A stretch of DNA of 31,696 nucleotides from Chara braunii. Its lineage: Eukaryota > Streptophyta > Charophyceae > Charales > Characeae. The DNA is taken from the NCBI GenBank assembly GCA_003427395.1, contig BFEA01000653.1, forward strand, positions 66,137 through 97,832, in the 5' to 3' direction. Below, in pieces: positions 27,901-31,696 of the stretch. Each line of letters begins with the position of its first letter. Positions within the stretch are counted from its first letter, which is position 1. Below the pieces are notes generated by a model. It saw nothing but the letters and a program-made list of their open reading frames with translations. It did not search any database and was not told the DNA's origin. Both the position numbers and the translations under genes were made by a program.

Positions 27901-28530
27901 CTGACAATAATGATAATGCCGGTTCTTGCTGCTAATTATTAGTTTGTGAGTGAAATGGAAAGGACGAAGATCAGTCGGTGAACAACCTCGAGTTGGGGTC
28001 CTCCTTCTTGTGACGACGCCCTGGATATCTCTTGAACTCCAACCTCGACAACCTCCACTCATAACCTCCCAACAATCCTCCTCCCACCCCACGGGACACA
28101 CTCTACTCTTCGTCCTCTCACGACGAGCCGACCTCCAAAATTCGCAAGATAAAGAGCAGAAGTGATTACTCCTGAAGCAGTGCTCAATCAAAAGCAAAAC
28201 TCCCCTCCACATGGCATGCCAGCCTGCAGCATTACTCGCATGAAGCGCGCAACAAAGAGATGGCACGCAAATGCTTTCAAAAGTCAGGAGGTAATGAGTG
28301 ATGTGGTTCAAGCCCGTTGCCGCCCTCCGAAATCCGTCTCATAACCTCTGTAGAATTAACCTTCTCGTCACACGCCAGAATCTGGTCCAGACCGAAAAGA
28401 CGTGGATGCAACGTCGGTGCTGACGTGGCAGTGTGGCTCACGCACCAGCAGGTCACCCATGCGCCCCGGGCAAACTCCTACACTTCCACCCGCCGCAGGT
28501 GCAGGCTGTAGAAAATGCCTGCGCCCATAC

Positions 28531-29230
28531 CACCATCCTCACCTGATTGGAATGAAGCATGACTTCATAGCTTATGTCCAAGGTTGCAAAGTGTGTCAGA
28601 GGAATAAGAGTTCCACGCAGCCTCCCCTTGGGCTATTGAGACTGCTGCCCATACCATCAGGTCCTGGAGACTCCGTGTCTATAGACTTCATGGACACTAA
28701 AGTTAGAAGCAGGAATGGAAGAGCCAAGTCATGGTCATTGTGGACAGGTTCAATAAGTTTGCTGTTTTCATTCCAGTCCCTGCAGAAGCTAGGACGGACT
28801 TAGTAATTCGGGAGTTCTTCAATCATTGGGTGAAAGACTACGGGCATCCCTTGACAATAGTAAGTGACAGGGATACGTGATTTACGGGCGAGCACTGGCA
28901 ACAGCTCATGAATGTCAACGGATCCAAACTGACTATGTCTTCAGGCAGATATCCTGAGACAAACGGACAGACTGAACAAATGAAGAAAGTGTTGCAGCAA
29001 GTGCTGCACATGTACATTCGACCAGATCAAATCGACTAGGATGAGCATCTTCCTAAGGTAGCTAGTGCCTATAACGATTTTGTACATCTAGCTACAGCGA
29101 GGATGCCACTGAGCTTCATTTGGGATGGCGTCCGCGCAGGCCCGTTGACTATCTGAAGCCTTATCAAGTGCAAAGGCTTCCTCCAGGGACTAGAGAATTT
29201 GCTGTGCAGTATGAAATCTAAGGGAAAATA
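28531..29230 (+). pseudogene. pol: Element B integrase core
   Basis: It resumes with GMKHDFIAYVQGCKVCQRNK, the Cys half of the zinc finger, then VSIDFMDTKVRSRNG (first catalytic Asp). The second Asp motif reads SDRDT then TGA (CGA-to-TGA, 28878-28880). PETNGQTEQ, with the catalytic Glu that element A lacks, is present near 28950-28975. A TGG-to-TAG change lies at 29037-29039. Frameshifts occur near 28715. Confidence 0.85.
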
Positions 29231-29250
29231 TCAGAAAGGCACAGCATCAG

Positions 29251-29609
29251 ATGATTGAGCAGGCAAATAAGCACCGCAGACCTTCACAGTTTGCTGTAGG
29301 AGACTTGGTCTGGGTGAAGTCCAAGGAGTTTCTCCCAGAGGATAACATCTCGCCGAAGCTATTACCTGCACATAGGGGACCGTGGCAGGTTCTTGACTCG
29401 ATTGGTGATGTGGATGGTCCTTCCTATGTCGTTGAGATTCCTCTACATTTGCACACTTACCCGGTGTTTCATGCCTCTAAGTTGCTCCCTTGTGTCAGCA
29501 ATGATCTATTTCCGTCTCGAAGATCTATGATTCCTCCCGATATGGATGGCAAGTATGACGTAGACCATATCGTTGCAGAGGATGTCTATAGATCTGGACG
29601 CAGGGGTAG
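29251..29609 (+). pseudogene. pol: Element B integrase C-terminus, cut by solo LTR
   Basis: FAVGDLVWVKSKEFLPED, LLPAHRGPWQVLDS, HTYPVFHASKLLPCV and YDVDHIVAEDVYRSGRRG correspond to 11496-11850 of element A at high identity. The open frame then enters the LTR insertion. It would resume at 30838. Confidence 0.85.
29605..29609. repeat. Target site duplication GGTAG, left copy
   Basis: GGTAG immediately precedes the solo LTR start; the right copy is at 30838-30842. Element A has one GGTAG at the equivalent place (11849-11853). Confidence 0.9.
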
Positions 29610-29658
29610 TGTGGCATACTGCGTAGCCACAAAAGCCTGCAGGTTCCGCCCCGCATTC

Positions 29659-29822
29659 TCAGCCTAAAAGCCTAGAAATAAGGGCTTACAGGCCCCATGT
29701 CGTTTCAGCCTGAAAGACTGAAAACGAGGGCCTGCAGGCCCTATGTCGTTTCAGCCTAAAACAGGGCTTTTCGGCCCTGAGTCTTTTCAGCCTGAAACGG
29801 AGGGCCACTTTCGGGCCCTCAG
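29659..29822. repeat. Four imperfect 36-46-bp repeats, each with a GGGC/GGCCC hairpin
   Basis: Units begin TTTCAGCCTrAAA and contain a hairpin: GGGCTTACAGGCCC, AGGGCCTGCAGGCCCT (perfect 16-bp palindrome, 29727-29742), GGGCTTTTCGGCCC and GGGCCACTTTCGGGCCC. Unit boundaries are about 29659, 29701, 29747 and 29783. Confidence 0.8.
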
Positions 29823-30308
29823 AAGATCGTCCTGCCCTAGAACTCAGGCAACAAACCAGGGTTTTGGGAACAGGCTATTTTTGGCCTGTTCCCCACGCCA
29901 GCCTCAGCAGGAGCTGCAGCGCCAGCCCCTGGCTTGCCCTGGCATTGGCAAGAGCAGCCTCCTGGACTGCCTCGCCCGACAGTCAGGAGGCAGGCCGAGT
30001 AGTACATAGGGAGTTCCCATGCACTTCACGGGTAGGTAGTTGGACAGAAGGCAGGAGTAGTCTTCAGGATTCGGCAGCAGCACTCTGGAGGAGCGCTGCA
30101 GGAGCAGCTTAGCGCTAGCAGTAGTCTTCAGCGCTGGGCGCTAGTAGCAGTAGCAGTAGTCTTCAGCGTCGGGCGCTCATAGGTGGTAGTAGTAGTGTTG
30201 GGGAGAGATGGCTGGCGGAGGCCAGTGAGACTTACCTGTGGCGCCTTAGCTCCAGCTCCATCTTCGAGGTACCTGCATCAAGGCGCCAGCTTCACAGGTT
30301 AGTACCGG

Positions 30309-30311
<3 letters not shown>

Positions 30312-30341
<30 letters not shown>

Positions 30342-30342
30342 N

Positions 30343-30386
<44 letters not shown>
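30312..30386. repeat. (GA)n microsatellite with ambiguous base
   Basis: A GA run with an N at 30342, marking an unresolved position, so the true repeat length is uncertain. Confidence 0.95.
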
Positions 30387-30390
<4 letters not shown>

Positions 30391-30837
30391 CTTCTTCCTC
30401 TTCTAAGTCCACCATCTCTTCTTCACCCTCTCACTACCTGACTTCTCAGTATCAGCGGACTACGGCAGAGAGAGAGAGAGAGTTGTGACTTGAGACTTGA
30501 CGACATTGGATCCAGACTCGACATTGGGATTCAGACATTTTGACGAGGGACTATTTGGGCCTGTGGCGAAGACTTGGTGTTGACGACATTTCCATCTTCC
30601 CCTCTTCTTCGTCTAACCCCCCTCTTCTTCGTCTGTGTATGGTTGGGGCTGGCGCATTCTTCCTGTGTGAGCGCCAGACCCCTTCACACCATGGAGTGAT
30701 GATGATGATGTATGTTCGGGGCTGCATTGCAATATTGATTGTTCGGATCATTGGTATCTAAGTCTTCGCTACGCTATCTTGTACTTTGTGAGAGAGGTCG
30801 GTTCTTGTTCTGGTCTGCACCGTTACAGTATGCAACA

Positions 30838-30990
30838 GGTAGGCCCCAGCGACACTATAAGGTCAGATTTGCTTACCAGGAACCTTCGGAAGATTGCTGG
30901 TTTACTAAAGATGAGCTAGTGGAAACAGCACCGCATATAGTGTCTTACTATGAGAGAGCTAGAATAGGAATCAACATAGTTGACAGATAA
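30838..30990 (+). pseudogene. pol: Element B chromodomain-like tail, end
   Basis: Immediately after the solo LTR the reading resumes at the duplicated GGTAG with RPQRHYKVRFAYQEPSEDCW, then FTKDELVETAPHIVSYYER, and stops at TAA 30988-30990. It keeps the CGA codon that is TGA in element A and Tyr in the V-R-F-A-Y motif. The ORF end is 45 bp from the 3' LTR, as in A. Confidence 0.85.
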
Positions 30991-31035
30991 AGGTTGTAAC
31001 TTTCTCGGAGAACCTCGAAATTAGGCCGGCGAGAG

Positions 31036-31629
31036 TGAAAGGCATTTCACGCTGCAGACCCCAAATTCGGGTTTCAGGGTCAAAAGTCACCAAGTCAAAG
31101 GGGCTGAGTCGGCCGGATTCAGAAAGGTTAAGTCGGGTACCCCAGAGGTCAAGTCCAATGGGTACCCAGTCAGAAGTCACATCCCAGAGGCAAAAGTCAC
31201 GTCCCACAGTCAAAGGACTCATCCCACAGGCAAGGGTCACGACCCACAGTCAAAGGTCACGTTCCACAGACCAAAAAGCAGCAGCACACCAAGGAAATCT
31301 TAGGGAGGTACTGGACCTCAACATTCCGGAAGCAAACAGGCCGCGGGCAGCCGGTACCGGGTCCAAGTCAAGCCAAGAGAAGCAAAGGCTGGGACGAGTC
31401 AAGGCCCAGTCGAAATCAATATAGGGACTGGCCAGCCACATTTGAGACAGGTTGCTCATTCGCAAGAAGTGTGGAAGTGCTGCTGAGTGCTTGTGAGCTA
31501 TCTGCGAGTTGGCATGCGCTAGAGCCCTGGCTGGGCAGCACTGCACTGCTGAAGAAAGCCGGCCATAGCGGCACAGCATAGTAGTAGAAGTGAGCTCAGG
31601 CGGATGTATCCAGAGTCAAGATCTTCATG

Positions 31630-31696
<67 letters not shown>
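31036..31696 (+). repeat. Element B 3' LTR, incomplete at window end
   Basis: It begins TGAAAGGCATTTCACG, like the A LTRs. U3 carries five 20-bp tandem repeats (31170-31269), a TATAGGG sequence (31420-31426), and the GA microsatellite from about 31631, in which the window ends. The U5 part is not visible. Confidence 0.9.
31170..31269 (+). promoter_or_regulatory. Five 20-bp tandem repeats in U3
   Basis: Units in exact 20-bp register share the pattern (T/G)CAAAnGTCACGTCCCACAG. The ACGT-containing core resembles sites bound by plant bZIP factors. Degenerate copies in the same register occur in element A (about 4736-4815 and 12182-12260). Enhancer function is inferred, not shown. Confidence 0.6.

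Larger units (their letters stand above)
25228..28530. mobile_element. 3.3-kb insertion splitting element B integrase
   Basis: The integrase is continuous in element A across this point. In B it stops at GCTAACC and resumes at about TCCTCACCTGATTGGAATG. The left edge is 25 T followed by (GAT)n, as expected for a poly(A)-tailed retroelement in minus orientation. No clear target duplication is seen and no reverse transcriptase or transposase is recognisable, so the insertion is either a non-autonomous element or a composite. Confidence 0.72.
29610..30837. mobile_element. 1.23-kb solo LTR of a different retrotransposon family
   Basis: The insertion starts TGTGGCATACTG and ends CAGTATGCAACA. These ends are inverted repeats matching at 11 of 12 positions, bounded by TG...CA and a perfect 5-bp duplication GGTAG. 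No internal retroviral domains exist, so it is a solo LTR, presumably left by LTR-LTR recombination. It contains four hairpin repeats (29659-29822), a GA microsatellite with one N (30342), and no homology to the A/B LTRs. Open frames inside are short and unconvincing. Confidence 0.88.
20200..31696 (+). mobile_element. Element B: second, interrupted Ty3/gypsy element of the same family
   Basis: Order and sequence follow element A throughout. The element begins with a truncated 5' LTR, is interrupted at about 25228-28530 and 29610-30837, and its 3' LTR continues past the window end. Its coding domains are frameshifted, with lesions different from those of A. Nonsense changes are mostly C-to-T or G-to-A (24197, 24520, 28878, 29037). 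Confidence 0.9.

Noticed and set aside
27883-28311. 142-codon minus-strand open frame in the insertion
   Set aside because: Cys/Arg-rich composition without a domain; overlapping plus frames are open too. Chance is the simplest explanation.

Overview
The window looks like transposon-filled nuclear DNA of a plant-lineage eukaryote. The evidence is plant-type primer binding sites matching the 3' end of initiator tRNA-Met, two Ty3/gypsy elements with a chromodomain-like C-terminus, abundant tRNA-derived SINE-like repeats, and one spliced exon of the plant XB3/XBAT ankyrin-RING family. A charophyte such as Chara would fit, but the sequence does not prove it. Both window ends lie in (TC)n or (GA)n runs.

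Layout. 1-4601: microsatellite, low-complexity sequence, short reiterated motifs, two related copies of a B-box-containing repeat (930-1722 and 2060-2652), a tRNA-like SINE region near 3129-3198, and other dispersed repeats. 4602-12995: element A, a full-length Ty3/gypsy element with TG...CA LTRs, a 4-bp TSD, PBS, leader, gag, protease, RT, RNase H, integrase and a chromodomain-like tail; every coding part is broken. 12996-17101: repeat-rich DNA with CAT-type satellites, minus-strand poly(T)-led retroposons and tRNA-derived SINEs. 17102-17188: an 87-bp ankyrin exon with splice sites, the only convincing host coding sequence. 17525-20200: nested inverted repeats and a tandem array of about 480-bp units. 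20200-31696: element B, a related copy whose 5' LTR is truncated at the array, interrupted by a 3.3-kb insertion (about 25228-28530) and by a solo LTR with a perfect 5-bp TSD (29610-30837). Its 3' LTR runs off the window.

How the parts relate. If the ankyrin exon is live, most of the window is intron of an E3-ligase-like gene on the + strand. Both LTR elements share its orientation. Element A sits inside a fragment of the same repeat that forms the array at 18.8-20.2 kb, so the window holds a paralogous empty site. A and B carry different inactivating lesions. A has lost the first catalytic Asp of RT, the integrase zinc-finger histidines and the third integrase acidic residue. B has lost the protease Asp and the YLDD box. 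Neither could move by itself.

One assembly problem is visible: a Tn5/Nextera mosaic-end junction sequence (5226-5256) lies inside the GA microsatellite of the element A 5' LTR. No new functional system is evident. The points most worth following are the ankyrin exon, a Tudor-like segment in gag, a short ORF abutting gag in both elements, a 20-bp repeat in U3, and the tandem/inverted repeat nest.
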